The position numbers and the translations under genes are program-made. From Chelonoidis abingdonii (taxonomy: Eukaryota; Chordata; Testudines; Testudinidae), in the NCBI RefSeq assembly GCF_003597395.2, contig NC_133772.1, positions 145,069,170 to 145,133,169 of the forward strand: DNA of 64,000 nt. The letters are read 5' to 3'. Positions within the stretch are counted from its first letter, which is position 1; the number at the start of each line of letters is the position of its first letter. The notes beneath the pieces were generated by a model, which did not search any database, was not told the origin of the DNA, and saw nothing but the letters and a program-made list of their open reading frames with translations. Shown here piece after piece: positions 34,620 to 44,956 of this stretch.

Positions 34620-36250
34620 GGTTGTGCCCCCTTCCGAGGGTACCACTGAGCCCACTTGTTCCACCAACCTGGACTCCCTCCCACTGTCCTGTTGAGCCAG
34701 TCCCTCAAACCTCCTCTAGTACACACACAGTTAGGGACCCTCCCAGCTGCAGAAACACACAAACACTGAAATCAAGACTGCATGGGAAGGCTTTCAGCTA
34801 AGAATTTGCCCAGCACTCAAGTGCATATCCCCTCTGGGGTTCAAACCCAAAATTATATTGTCTTGCACTGCACAGAGAACTGTATGGCATGAGCTAATTG
34901 AAATTCGCCTCCTCCCTCAATGTGGAGGAAGGAATGCACAGCTTTTTGCCCCCAGTTAGGAATTCCACAAACTGGGTTTAAAGAAACCAAAAAAAGTTCA
35001 TTAACTACAAAAGATAGATTTTAAGTGATTATAAGGGATAGCAAACACATCAAAGTAGCTTACTGAGCAAATAAAACAAACACGCAAACTAAGATTAATA
35101 CACTAAAGAAACTGGCTCCAAGTGGTAATTTCTCACTCTAGATGTTGTTTTAAGCAGGTTGCAGAGTTTCTTGAAAACAAACTGCCCTTGCTTGCAGCTT
35201 AAAACGCCAGGTATTCCCTTCACAAGCCAGACACCATTTTCAGCCTGAGTTCAGTTCTTCTTCCCCACGCGCCATAGGCGCCGACTCTGTGGGCGCTCCG
35301 GGGCTGGAGCACCCAGCGGGAAAAATTGGTGGGTGCTCAGCACCCACTGGCAGCTCTCCCTGCCCCCGCTCTGCCTCCTCCCCTGAGCATGCCACGTGCC
35401 CACTTTTTTCCACTAGCTCCCAGTGCTTGTGCTGCAAAACAGCTGTTTCATGCGGCTGGGAGAAAGGGGGAAGGAGGGAGAATGCGGCGTGCTCAGGGAA
35501 GAAGCAGGACCAGGGTGGGGATTTGGGGAAGGGGTCCAATAGGGGCAGGGAGGGGGCAGAGTTGGGGCAGAGACTTTGGGGAAGGGGTTGGAATGGGGGC
35601 GAGGCAGGGGTGGGGAAAGGGTGGAGTCGGGGTAGGGGCGTGGCTGGGGGGGCACAAGCTCCCACCGGCGCCAGGGAAAGTTGACACCTATGCCACCCCC
35701 TATTTCTGTTTCTTAGATGTTTCCAGCAGTCATCCTGGGCAAGGATTCAGTGAATACTGAACCAAGATTAACTCACTTCCCTGCATTAATAGGATTTACA
35801 GATGGTAGGAATCCTTTGTTTTCCAGCTTGATCCCCACCCCCTAATTAGTGGAAAAATCCTAGTAGTCCAAGATGGAATCCAGTACCATGATCACATGAC
35901 CCTGCAGTATCAAAGCAGCCATGAGTCAAGGTTGTTTGAAGCAGGAAGCTTCAAGAAGGTGGGAGATTAGCATCTTCAAAGTCCTATTGTTCTCCCTAAT
36001 GGCCCATTCAGGCTGATTGCATTCTGTCCAGTGGGCGTTCCCCAGGTGTAAACCCACTTGCAATTGTTACATAGTCAATATTCCTAACTCCAGATACAGA
36101 AATGATACGTGCATACAAATAGGATAATCATATTCAGTAAATTATAACCTTTCCAATAATATCTCACAAGACTCATCTTGCATAAAATACAAGAATATGG
36201 CATATCTAAGATATCATAACAATATCTCTATGAAGAATATCGGGCAGAGA
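34620..36250 (-). mobile_element. LTR-like long repeat, split by hAT MITE
   Basis: Read on the minus strand from about 36240, the segment aligns by eye with the repeat at 63671: 'atgcaagatgagtcttgtg' against atgcaaaagggctcttgta, and 'cctatttgtatgcacgtatc' against cctagttgtataaatgtac. It continues on both sides of the insert at 35273-35692. No reading frame. I regard it as an LTR-type element of turtles but could not find its terminal repeats. Confidence 0.45.
35273..35692 (+). mobile_element. GC-rich hAT-like MITE
   Basis: Ends cataggcgccgact and 'agttgacacctatg' are inverted repeats. Flanks ccacgcgc (35265-35272) and ccaccccc (35693-35700) match at 6 of 8. The interior starts 'gggcgctccggggctggagc', then turns G-rich. 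The frames inside (35240-35665 minus, 35289-35760 plus) are composition artefacts. The element splits the LTR-like repeat. Confidence 0.65.
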
Positions 36251-36509
36251 GGGTGCATAAAGAATACCCATTGGTGGCTATGAGTGGCATCAGGCCTGTG
36301 TCTAGCATGTCAATGACTTTATATGAACTCTTCAATACACAGATTATTTGATTGCTATGCATGTGCATCAAAAGCCTGATCCTCCCTCCCCTGAGATCAC
36401 GGGCTAAATGCCCACTGACTTCAATGGCATAAGATCAGGATTTAAATCTCTTGCGGTCACACTTTGTCTTAAGGTTCCATTTATAAGTCAATTACCAACC
36501 CTTTATGAA

Positions 36510-36865
36510 TAGGCTTGGCAGAATTTGATTTTTAATAATGTCTATGGATAATATCAATGTTTAAAACTAAACTTATTTTTATCAATTTAATTCTCACATT
36601 TGTGGGAAATTATGGGGGCGATCATACAATAATATTTAATTACTGGAGACACAGATTCAAAAAGTTAAAGCTTTATAACCATCAGAACAGAAGTTGTCAA
36701 CATCATGTCAAAGTATACAATGTAAATATCCTTAAATCAAAGTTCTCAAGCAGATTTTTCTTACCTTCCCTATCTGTAAATTTCAATTATTGATTTAATT
36801 TTTTGTCTGTGTGAAATGGACATTTACCGACATTTACTAATGACAATCTAATCCTTCCAAGCCTA
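36510..36865 (+). mobile_element. AT-rich hAT-like MITE, copy 1
   Basis: Ends taggcttggcagaatttgat and 'aatccttccaagccta' are inverted repeats. Flanks tttatgaa (36502-36509) and tttataac (36866-36873) agree at 6 of 8. It has the same ends as 53207-53587, which lies in the opposite orientation. The interior frame (36557-36793) is chance AT-rich sequence. Confidence 0.7.
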
Positions 36866-37029
36866 TTTATAACTATTAGTAGGCATTTTAAGAAATGGCT
36901 TATCAGTTGTTAAAGTGCAACAGGTTGCTTACAACCATGGCTTTCCACCATCTATGACACAATACCTTTGACTAATTATATATAACCAGCTATGCAGTGA
37001 AGCTGCAGCTATGTCCATCCCAGGATATT

Positions 37030-37275
37030 AGAGAGCTACAGTTGGTGGGGTAATATCTTTTATTGGACCAACTTCAGTCAAAGCTTTTGAGCCACACAGA
37101 GCTCTTCTCCAGGTCTGGGAAAGGTACTCCCAGTGTTGCAGAAAAATGCAAGTTGGAACAGACGGTTTAGCAAATATTTCAAGGGACTATTCAAGATAGA
37201 GTAGCCCATTAACACCTCTGCAGTCATAGGACAAATTACAGATTACAGGTTACAGATTGTTCATGTCTTTGGAAG
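37030..37275 (-). mobile_element. Penelope-like tail fragment
   Basis: It runs from 'ggtggggtaatatctttt' through 'accaacttcagtcaaagc', 'cttctccaggtctgggaaag' and gttggaacagacggtttag. This is the uninterrupted counterpart of the split copy at 19167-20145. Its 3' end is at the left and it is truncated at the right. No coding sequence. Confidence 0.6.
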
Positions 37276-37341
37276 GAACATGCGTGTTCTTTTGCAGTGA
37301 AAGTATGGCCTAAATCTTCAAAACCACAGGAACCACAACTT

Positions 37342-37638
37342 AGAGCTTCTCTTCTGTACGTGGGTAAATCGATGCAAGTTACGCTACTGCAGCTACATGA
37401 ATAATGTCGCTGGAGTCAACGTAGCTTAGGTCAATTTACCCCGGTGTCTTAACTGCTCTGCTTCGATGGGAGACGCTCTCCGGTTGACTTCCCTTACTCT
37501 TCTCGGAGAGCTGGAGTACCGGGGTTAACCAGAGAGTGGTCTGCCATCAATTTAGCAGGCCTTCACTAGACCCACTAAATCAATCTCTGCTGCATCAATT
37601 GCAACAGCGTCGATCTCCCCATAGTGAAGACAACCCCT
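37342..37638. mobile_element. Palindromic MITE with perfect 5-bp duplication
   Basis: The right end, read inverted, is aggggttgtcttcactat, matching a diverged left end. Flanks aactt at 37337-37341 and 37639-37643 are identical. The interior matches the copies at 19346 and 59149: 'gggagacgctctccggttga' (37469-37488) and 'ttactcttctcggagagct' (37494-37512). Non-autonomous. Confidence 0.72.
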
Positions 37639-37643
37639 AACTT

Positions 37644-38295
37644 GGGCACAGGGCTGGGAGGAAGCTGACCCCTCTCTAAGGTGAATTTTCTGGATATCAC
37701 AAACAGAATTCATGCAGCTGACTCCAGCTGACTTCTCTATAGCATACAACGCAGAACAACTCCACAAAGGATCCTCATCCTCTCTTTTAGTCCCTGTCAA
37801 TGGGTTTTTGTTCATGGACTGTATGCTCAGTAATAATATGAGAGGATTCTTTCTAAAATTAAACTGACTCTTGTTAAAAGAACTATTTACAGAGGCACTG
37901 CAACCACAGCTCACACACCGATTTACTAGAACCTGCTCCAAACTCTTCTCCTGCAGCCTGCAACTCCCATTCCAGTTGCTACAGGTGTTACTGTAGTAGC
38001 AGGCAACCCAGGGTAACCAACAGTGCACTTACACACCCTCCCCTTCCATTCACAAAGAATACAAGTCTGTTAACAGCCCCCAACCTCAAGAGTGGCTCTT
38101 TAGCTCAAGCATAGAAACTGGAAGTGCCTGGTTTAATCCCTCGTGGTGGCTGAAATGGTGGCTGTGGTACCAGTACTGAGTAAGGAAGGAGTTTTACCAT
38201 CGACTTCAGTAGGCCAGGATTCCATCCTAAGAGTCTAAGTAGTGCATAAGGGTGAAGGACTACCAGCTACCACTCTAGTTCATGAAATACATGAT
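37644..38295. other. No recognised gene
   Basis: The 158-codon minus frame (37552-38028) begins inside unassigned sequence and runs into the MITE, with no family motif. Treated as chance. Confidence 0.4.
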
Positions 38296-38462
38296 TTCAT
38301 AGAACCATAGTGTTAGAAGGCACCGCAAGGGTCATCTCGTCTATCCTCTGCCAAGATGTAGGATTTATTTTGTCTAAACCATCCAAGAGAGATGGCTATC
38401 CAGCCTCTCTGGAAACCTCCTGTGAAGGAGATTCCATGACTTCCCTAGGGAGGTTGTTCCAT
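38296..38462 (-). mobile_element. CR1 3' region fragment
   Basis: It begins at the CR1-type 3' end (catagaaccatagtg) and reads inwards through 'agatggctatccagcctct' and 'ctagggaggttgttccattt', which correspond to the end of ORF2 and the UTR. Diverged. Confidence 0.8.
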
Positions 38463-38464
38463 TT

Positions 38465-38595
38465 AAGTGAGATTATTCATGTGCTTAAGTGTTTTCCTTG
38501 ATCTGGGCCTATGTTCATATATACTACAATGGAACTGCTCATATGCTTGAAATTAAACATGTGCTTAAGTCCTTTGCTGGATTGAGGCCTATAGA
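38465..38595. mobile_element. Palindrome-derived MITE fragments
   Basis: Two partial units, 'atgtgcttaagtgttttcct' to tgggcc and 'catgtgcttaagtcctttgc' to tgaggcc, lie in direct order. They share blocks with 6623-6745, 46010-46080 and 48190-48285. Borders uncertain. Confidence 0.45.
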
Positions 38596-39269
38596 AACAA
38601 TTTATATGATCTTACTAGAAATAAGAGGCCTATTTCATGTTATTTTACTGCTTGTTCTTCCCCTCCCCCAACACACAGTTTTCTATCATTTTTAAAGGAA
38701 AAAAATGCATTATCTTAGTGAGCCCTCAATTGCATGTTAGAAGGGGAGAGGGAAATGTACCCTCTCAGTAGTACAGGAATTTTATTTATAGCTTCCTATG
38801 TTTGAAGCTTTCTTGGTCATATCTTAACATATCTCCTACGTGTATATATGACTAACAAGGGAAGTTTCAAACAGCTTGGAAACCAGCTTGGAAACCAGCT
38901 TGAAAACCAATAAAATTAATGTATTGGCAGATAACAGCTGGGAGGTTGCTGTGGGTATCACTGAAAATAATAATTTTCAACAGTTCATGGCTCATTTCTT
39001 TAAAATAAAAATTAGTGTTGTGGCAGCCAGGGATAATTTCCCAGCTGTCTCTGTGGAGAAGAATTGTAAACTTGGGCAATGTTATGAATAAGACTTTCCT
39101 GCCATTCAAAGTACAAAGTCCATGGGTTTGAATGAAGATCTGCTCCAGATGTCGTATCTCACCACTAGGTCTTTCTTAACCTGGCCATTGGGAGTGGCTC
39201 CCTGAATATACACAAGTATTGAAGCAGTCTAATCTGGGGGCAGAGACCTGTCCCCTACTGCTCAGATGT
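38596..39269. other. No recognised gene; short tandem repeat
   Basis: Apart from the 38871-38908 repeat I see nothing assignable. Confidence 0.4.
38871..38908. repeat. Three-copy short tandem repeat
   Basis: The unit cagcttggaaac is repeated three times with slight change, giving the T-S-L-E-T-S-L-K peptide of a spurious frame. Confidence 0.75.
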
Positions 39270-40316
39270 CCTTATGAAAAATAATGGTAAATGCCTGGCT
39301 GCGCAGATGGTGTTGCCAGGAGGGGTTTCACTTCCTTGACCATGGGATCTAGTTCCAAAAAGGAGGACTGTGGAGGAGGGATTGGGTCCACCTATCAAGG
39401 ATTCAGACTGGCTAACCTAGTGAAGCGGGCTTTCACCTAGGTTTGATGGGGACAGGAGACAAAAGCGCACAGTTAAGTCCAAAACAGAGACCTGAGTAAA
39501 GAGTCGGAATCTGAGGGGGAACATGGGCAATCACAGCAAGGATAAAGGAGAGATAAGAGGGAATATAGAGGGGTAATCAAACAAAAACCAAACGTCCTGG
39601 ATTTCTGTATACTGATGCTAGAAATATGGGGAATAACAAGAAATACTAGTGAATAATCACAATTACGACATAACTGGCACCACAGAAACTTGGTGAGATA
39701 GTTCACATGACTGAAATATCAGTACAGAAGGGTACACTTTGTTCAGGAAGGACACACAGGGGGTTGGGGGGAGGAGGTATTGCCTTATATAATTTGCACT
39801 GAGGTTAAATTAGAAGTGGGAGGCAGACTTGTTGAAAGTCTCCCGATAAGCATGAAAGAAGTAAAACACAAGGGAGACGTTATGGTAGGCATCTACTATA
39901 GACCACCTAACCAGGAAGATGATGTGGACGAGGTTTTTTTTAATCTTAAACAATGAACAAAATTATCCAAAATATATGACTTGATAGTGATGGGGGACTT
40001 CAAGTACTCAGACACCTGCTAGGAAAACAACACTGCAGGACACAGATTATCCAGCAAGTTTTGAAATGCATTGGAGACAACTTTTACTACAGAAGGTGGA
40101 GAAAGCAACTAGGGTACAGAAGAACATAAGAATGTCCATACTCAGTCAGACCAAAGGTCCATCTAGCCCAGTATCCTGTCTGCTGACAGTGGCCAATGCC
40201 AGGTGCCCCACAGGGAGTGAACCTAACAGGTAATGATCAAGTGATCTCTCTCCTGCCATCCATCTCCACCCTCTGATAAACAGAGGCTAGGGACGCCATT
40301 CCTTACCCCATCCTGG

Positions 40317-40877
40317 CTAATACTCATTAATGGACTTAACCTCCATGAATTTATCTAGTTCTCTTTTAAACCCTGTTATAGTCCTAGCCTTCACAACCTC
40401 CTTAGGCAAGGAGTTCCACAAGTTGACTGTGCACTGTATGAAGAACTTCCTTTTATTTGTTTTAAACCTGCTGCCTATTAATTTCATTTGGTGACCCCTA
40501 GTTTTTACATTATGGGAATAAGTAAATAATTTTTCCTTATCCACTTTCTCAACATCATTCATGATTTTATATATCTCTATTTTATCCTCCCTTAGTCTCC
40601 TTTTTTCCAAGCTGAAGAGTCCTAGCCTCTTTAATCTTTCCTCATATGGGACCCTCTCCAAACCCCTAATCATTTTAGTTGCCCTTTTCTGAATCTTTTC
40701 TAGTGCTAAGATATCTTTTCTGAGGTGAGGAGACCACATCTGTACACAGTATTCGAAATGTGGGCGTACCTGTACCATGGATTTATATAAGGGCAATAAG
40801 ATATTCTCCATCTTATTCTCTATCCCTTTTGAATGATTCCTAACATCCTGTTTGCTTTTTTGACTGCCGCTGCACAC
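40317..40877 (-). pseudogene. CR1 ORF2 C-terminal domain fragment
   Basis: A 186-codon frame with 'YKSMVRPHFEYC'-type start of the post-RT region (KSMVQVRPHFEYCVQMW about residues 33-49). Next are 'ALEKIQKRATKMIRGLERVP' (57-76), LKRLGLFSLEKRR, 'VDKEKLFTYSHN' and 'LPKEVVKARTITGFKRELDK'. This order is diagnostic for CR1. It ends at a stop near the ORF2 terminus. It is the longest CR1 frame after the RT frame and lies downstream of the FADD block with one frameshift between. Confidence 0.9.
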
Positions 40878-40958
40878 TGCGTGGATGTCTTCAGAGAACT
40901 ATCCACATGATGACTCCAAGATCTCTTTCCTGATTAGTTGTAGCTAAATTAGCCCCCA

Positions 40959-41153
40959 TCATATTGTATGTATAGTTGGGTTATTTTTTCCAATGTGCAT
41001 TACTTTACATTTATCCACATTAAATTTCATTTGCCATTTTTTGCCCAATTTTGCCCAATCACTTAGTTTTGTGAGATCTTTTTGAAGTTCTTCACAGTCT
41101 GCTTTGGTCTTAACTATCTTGAGCAGCTTAGTATCATCTGCAAACTTTGCCAC
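40959..41153 (-). pseudogene. CR1 RT palm fragment with FADD site
   Basis: The frame opens AKFADDTKLLKIVKT: FADD is the reverse-transcriptase catalytic motif C (Y/F-x-D-D) with the CR1-typical DTKL. It continues 'LQKDLTKLSDWAKLGKKWQM' and KFNVDKCKVMHIGK, the usual CR1 thumb block. Catalytic residues are retained, but the frame is broken on both sides. Confidence 0.9.
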
Positions 41154-41300
41154 CTCACTGTTTACCCCTTTCTCCAGATCATTTATGAATAAGTTGAATA
41201 GGATTGGTCCTAGGACAGACCTTTGGTGAACACTATTAGTTACCCCTCTCCATTCTGAGAATTTACCATTAATTCCTACCCTTTGTTCCTTGTCTTTTAA

Positions 41301-41498
41301 TCAGTTCTCAATCCATGAAAGGACCTTCCCTCTTATCCCATGACAACTTAATTTACCTAAGAACCTTTGGTGAGGGAACTTGTCAAAGGCTTTCTGGAAA
41401 TCTAAGTACACTATGTCCACTCGATCCCACTTGTCCACATGTTTGTTGACCCCGAAGAACTCTAACGCATGCATTCGATGAAGTGGGTATTCACCCAC
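41301..41498 (-). pseudogene. CR1 RT fragment with VDIVYLDFQKAFD
   Basis: From about residue 16 the frame reads VNKHVDKWDRVDIVYLDFQ then KAFDKFPHQRFLGKL, the RT motif A (D-F-x-K-A-F-D). The first 14 residues come from the Penelope-like insert (41466-41556), so the apparent start codon is foreign. Confidence 0.85.
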
Positions 41499-41556
41499 GA
41501 AAGCTCATGCTCCAAAACGTCTGTTAGTCTATAAGGTGCCACAGGACTCTTTGGTG
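41466..41556 (+). mobile_element. Hammerhead-bearing tail with 6-bp TSD
   Basis: This 91-bp insert in the minus CR1 matches 30498-30580: TCGATGA core (41475-41481, two changes from CTGATGA), perfect stem GTGGGT/ACCCAC (41483-41488 with 41493-41498), then GAAA (41499-41502) and 'gtctgttagtctataagg'. The flanks ctctaa (41460-41465 and 41557-41562) are identical. It begins only nine bases before the ribozyme core, so truncation occurred just outside the fold. Confidence 0.7.
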
Positions 41557-42156
41557 CTCTAATAGATTAGTAAGACATGATTTCCATTTACAGAAACCAT
41601 GTTGACCTTTGCCCAACAATTTATGTTCTTGTGTGTGTCTGACAATGTTATTCTTTACTATTGTTTCAACTAATTTACCCAGTACTGACATTAGACTTAC
41701 CAGTCTGTAATTGCTGGTATCACTTCTAGATCCCTTTTTAAATACTGGCATTACATTAGCTATCTTCCAGTCGTAGGGTACAGAAGCTGATTTAAAGGAC
41801 AAGTTACAAACCATAGTTAATAGTTCCGCAATTTCACATTTCAACTCTTGTAGAACTCTTGGGTAAATGCCATCTGGACCTGGTGACTTGTTACTGTTAA
41901 GTTTATCAATTAATTCCAAAACCTCCTCTAATGACACTTCAATCTGTGACAATTCCTCAGATTTGTCACCTACAAAGGACAGCTCAGGTTCAGGAATCTC
42001 CCTAACATCCTCAGCCATGAAGACTGAAGCAAAGAATTCATTTAGTTTCTCTGCAACAACTTTATCGTCTTTAAGCGCTCCTTTTGTATCTCGATCATCC
42101 AGGGGGCCCACTGGTTGTTTAGCAGGCTTCCTGCTTCTGATGTACTTAAAAAACAT
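41524..42156 (-). pseudogene. CR1 ORF2 RT N-terminal fragment
   Basis: A 210-codon frame. 'LNEFFASVFMAED' (residues 38-50) is the CR1 pre-RT block, then 'LNSNKSPGPDGIYPRVLQEL' (86-105), YDWKIANVMPVFKKG and 'NYRLVSLMSVLGKLVETIV', then GKGQHGFCKWKSCLTNLL. These are RT motifs 0-2 in order. The last residues before the stop come from the inserted tail. It is the longest open stretch of coding relic in the window. Confidence 0.92.
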
Positions 42157-42260
42157 TGTTATTATCTTTTGAGTTTTTGGTTAGCCATTCTTCAAACTCC
42201 TTTTTGGCTTTTCTTATTACATTTTTACACATAATTTGGCAGTGTTTATGCTCCTTTCTA

Positions 42261-42569
42261 TTACCTCACTGGAATATGACTTCCACTTTTAACAGATGCC
42301 TTTTTATCTCTCTCTGCTTCTTTTACATGGTTGTTAAGCCACGCTGGCCCTTTTTTAGTTCTTTTACTGTGTTTTTTAATTTGGGGTATACATTTAAGTT
42401 GGGCCTCTATTATGGTGTCTTTGAAAAGTGTCCATGCAGCTTGCAATGATTTCACTCTAGTATCTGTACCTTTTAATTTCTGTTTTACTAACCCCCTCAT
42501 TTTTGCATAGTTCCTCTTTCTGATATTAAATGCCACAGTGTTGGGTTGTTGAGGTATTCTTCCCACCAC
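42261..42569 (-). pseudogene. CR1 ORF2 linker between endonuclease and RT
   Basis: A 102-codon frame with 'VAFNIRKRNYAKMRGLVKQK', then LQAAWTLFKDTIIEAQLKCIP and KKGPAWLNNHVKEAERDKK. The LF.d.i..aq..cIP..k...k.PaWLn block is typical of the CR1 region between endonuclease and RT. Confidence 0.85.
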
Positions 42570-42974
42570 AGGAATGTTAAATGATATTATATTATGGTCA
42601 TTATTTCCAAGCAGTTATAGTTACCTCTTGGATCTTGTGCTCCACTCAGGACTAAATCAAGAATTGCCTCTCCTCTTGTGGGTTCCTGTACCAGCTGCTC
42701 CAAGAAGCAGTCATGTAGAGTACCGAGAAATTTTGTCTCTGCATTTCATTCTGAGGTGACATGTACCCAGTCAATATGGGGATAATTGAAATCCCCCACT
42801 ATTATTGAGTTCTTTATTTTGATAGCCTCTCTAATCTCCCTTAGCATTTCATCATCACTATCACTGTCCTGGTCAGGTGGTCAATAATAGATCCCTACTG
42901 TTATATTCTTATTAGAGCGTGGAACTACTATCCTAGAGATTCTATGGAACGTGGATTCATTTAAGATTTTTACT

Positions 42975-43319
42975 TCATTTGATTCTATGTTCTCTTTCAC
43001 ACATAGTGCCACTCCCCTCTCCCTCCTCCTCCCCAGCACGACCTGCTCTGTCCTTCCGATATATTTTGTACCCCAGAATGATTGTGTCCCATTGATTGTC
43101 CTCAGTCCACCAGGTTTCTGTGATGCCTATTATATCAATATCCTCCTTTATCACTAGGCACTCTAGTTCACCCATCTTATTATTTGGACATCTAGCATTT
43201 GTGTACAAGCACTTTAAAAACTTGTCACTGTTTATTTGTCTGCCCTTTTCTGATGTGTCAGAATCTTTTTTATGTGAATGTTTCTCACATGGTCTGGTCC
43301 TTACATTATCCTCTTCCAT
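42975..43319 (-). pseudogene. CR1 AP-endonuclease N-terminal fragment
   Basis: A 115-codon frame: LKCLYTNARCPNNKMGELE (about 35-53) and 'EDIDIIGITETWWTEDNQWD', then GYKIYRKDRAGR. CLYTNAR and I-G-I-T-E-T-W-W are the first two motifs of the apurinic endonuclease domain of CR1 ORF2, with the catalytic glutamate retained. The remainder of the domain lies downstream in broken frames. Confidence 0.9.
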
Positions 43320-43371
43320 CCTCTGCTCCTGACTATAACTCCTCTTCCATCCTCTGCTCCTGACTATAACC
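43310..43371. repeat. Two-copy 31-bp tandem duplication
   Basis: The 31-base unit starting cctcttccatcctctgctcc occurs twice in direct contact just upstream of the CR1 endonuclease frame. Confidence 0.85.
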
Positions 43372-43820
43372 TAGAGGAGAGTCTATTGATAGAGAATCTC
43401 TAAGAGAAGTCTGTGTCCGATCCACGTGCTCCTCTGCAGCAATCAGCTTTCCCCCATCTCCTAGTGTAAAAACTGCTCTGCAACCTTTTTAATGTTAAGT
43501 GCCAGCAGTCTGGATCCACTTTGGTTTAGGTGGAGCCCATCCTTCCTGTATGGGCTCCCCCTATCCCAAAAGTTTCCCCAGTTCCTAATAAATCTAAACT
43601 CCTTCTCCTTACACCATCGTTTCATCCACGCATTGAGACTCTGAAGCTCTGCCTGCCTGCCTACCTGGCCCTGCGTGTGAAACTAGAAGCACTCCTGAGA
43701 ATGCCACCATAGAGGTCCTGGATTTCAGTAGAGTCTACTCTAGACTTGATTCTGACAAAGAGGAAGGAGCTGGTTGAGAGTTTAAAGGTGGAAGGTACCT
43801 TGGTGAAAGTGATCATGCAT

Positions 43821-44154
43821 AAGGCTACAATTTTGTCACTGAGGTTGTGGAAGTCACGGAATCCATCACTTCCAAAGACCTCTGTGACTTCAGCCAGGAG
43901 CAGCTGGAAGCTGCCTGGTATCCCCTTGCAGCTCCATGTCAACGTGAACAGCTCGGAGCTGCAGGCAGAGAGGAACCATGGAGCTCCAAGCCCCATGGTG
44001 GTGGGGGCCCCCCAGCTGCCTAGCAGCTCCCCATTTTGTCACAGATATTTTTAGTAAGAGTCAGGGACAGATCACGACTTCCATGAATTTTTCTTTATTG
44101 CTCGTGACCTGTCGTGACTTTTACTAAAAATATCCATGACAAAATCTTAGCCTT
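43821..44154. mobile_element. hAT-like palindromic MITE inside CR1
   Basis: Ends aaggctacaattttgtca and tgacaaaatcttagcctt are inverted repeats. A second internal palindrome pairs 'gtcacagatatttttagtaa' (44039-44058) with 'ttactaaaaatatccatgac' (44121-44140). Removing it rejoins the CR1 frame (VKVI-M to the FMILRNGR region). Flanks share atgca but no clean 8-bp repeat. Confidence 0.65.
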
Positions 44155-44635
44155 AATAATGCAATGATGAGTTCATGATTCTAAGGAATGGTAGAAGGGA
44201 AAACAGCAGATTAAAGACAATGGACTTCAAGAAGAGAGGCTTTAGAAAACTCAGAGAAGTGGTAAGTAAGATCCTGTGGGAAGCAAGTTAAGGGGAAACA
44301 CAGAGTTCAGGAGAGCTGGCAGTTTTTTAAAGAAACATTATTAAGGGCACAAGAGCAAACTATCCCAATGCATAGGAAAGATAGGAAGTACAGTAAGAGG
44401 CCACTCTAACTTAACCAAGAGATCTTCAATAACCTGACACTCAAAAAAAGGAGTCATACAAAAGTGGAAATTAGGACAAGTCATGAAGGATGAATATTAA
44501 AAACAACACAAGCATGTAGGAACATTAGAAAGGCTAAGGCAAAAAATGAAATTAAACTAGCTAGGGACATAAAGGGTAACAAGAAAACATTTTACAAATA
44601 CATGGGAAGCAAGAGGAAAACCAAGGATGGGCAGG

Positions 44636-44956
44636 CCCGGAAGAGACACATGGGGGTGGACTCATGGGGTGATGTGCCCCCCCCCACCAGATTTCTGCCA
44701 GGGTTTACCAGCTCTGCTCAGTCGCATGGTGTAACCAGGCCCCCACCTTGCACAGCAGCTACTGGAGAAGGCCAGCTGCAAGCTGCACCTCATGGAGAGA
44801 GGCAAGAGTAACAGCTGGCAGCTGCAGGAGCTGCTGCTTTCCAGGAGGGGAGAATGATGGTAAAAGAGGGACCCTACTTGGGGGATGGGAGGGGCATGAC
44901 CCGAGCTGTTCTGGGAGCAGTCAAACCTTTTAGTTGTGCTCCCACACACACTACCA
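44636..44956. mobile_element. Insert in CR1, family unknown
   Basis: CR1-like sequence stops near 44635 and resumes near 44957 at the next expected block. A gcagg repeat marks both edges (44631-44635, 44957-44961). The 321-bp interior has C-rich and 'cacatgggggtgg' segments and no family I can name. Confidence 0.45.

Larger units (their letters stand above)
40120..43727 (-). mobile_element. Near full-length CR1 LINE inside another CR1
   Basis: The 3' end is at 40120 ('agaacataagaatg', the CR1 3' terminus reversed). Reading leftwards through the coding order: C-terminal domain (40877-40317), RT (42156-40959), linker, endonuclease (43319-42975), and ORF1 esterase remnant near 43740-43500 (N-W-G-N-F-W-D and DGLHLN by eye). 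About 3.6 kb of a 4.5-kb-class element survives. It interrupts the plus-strand CR1 between adjacent codons of its ORF2. Flanking gtacag (40114-40119) and gtagag (43728-43733) may be the duplication. Frames are broken but long, so it is relatively young here. Confidence 0.88.

Noticed and set aside
35240..35760. Glycine/proline-rich frames on both strands
   Set aside because: They coincide with the GC-rich hAT-like element at 35273-35692.
37552..38028. 158-codon minus-strand frame
   Set aside because: It spans a MITE border and unassigned sequence without any domain.
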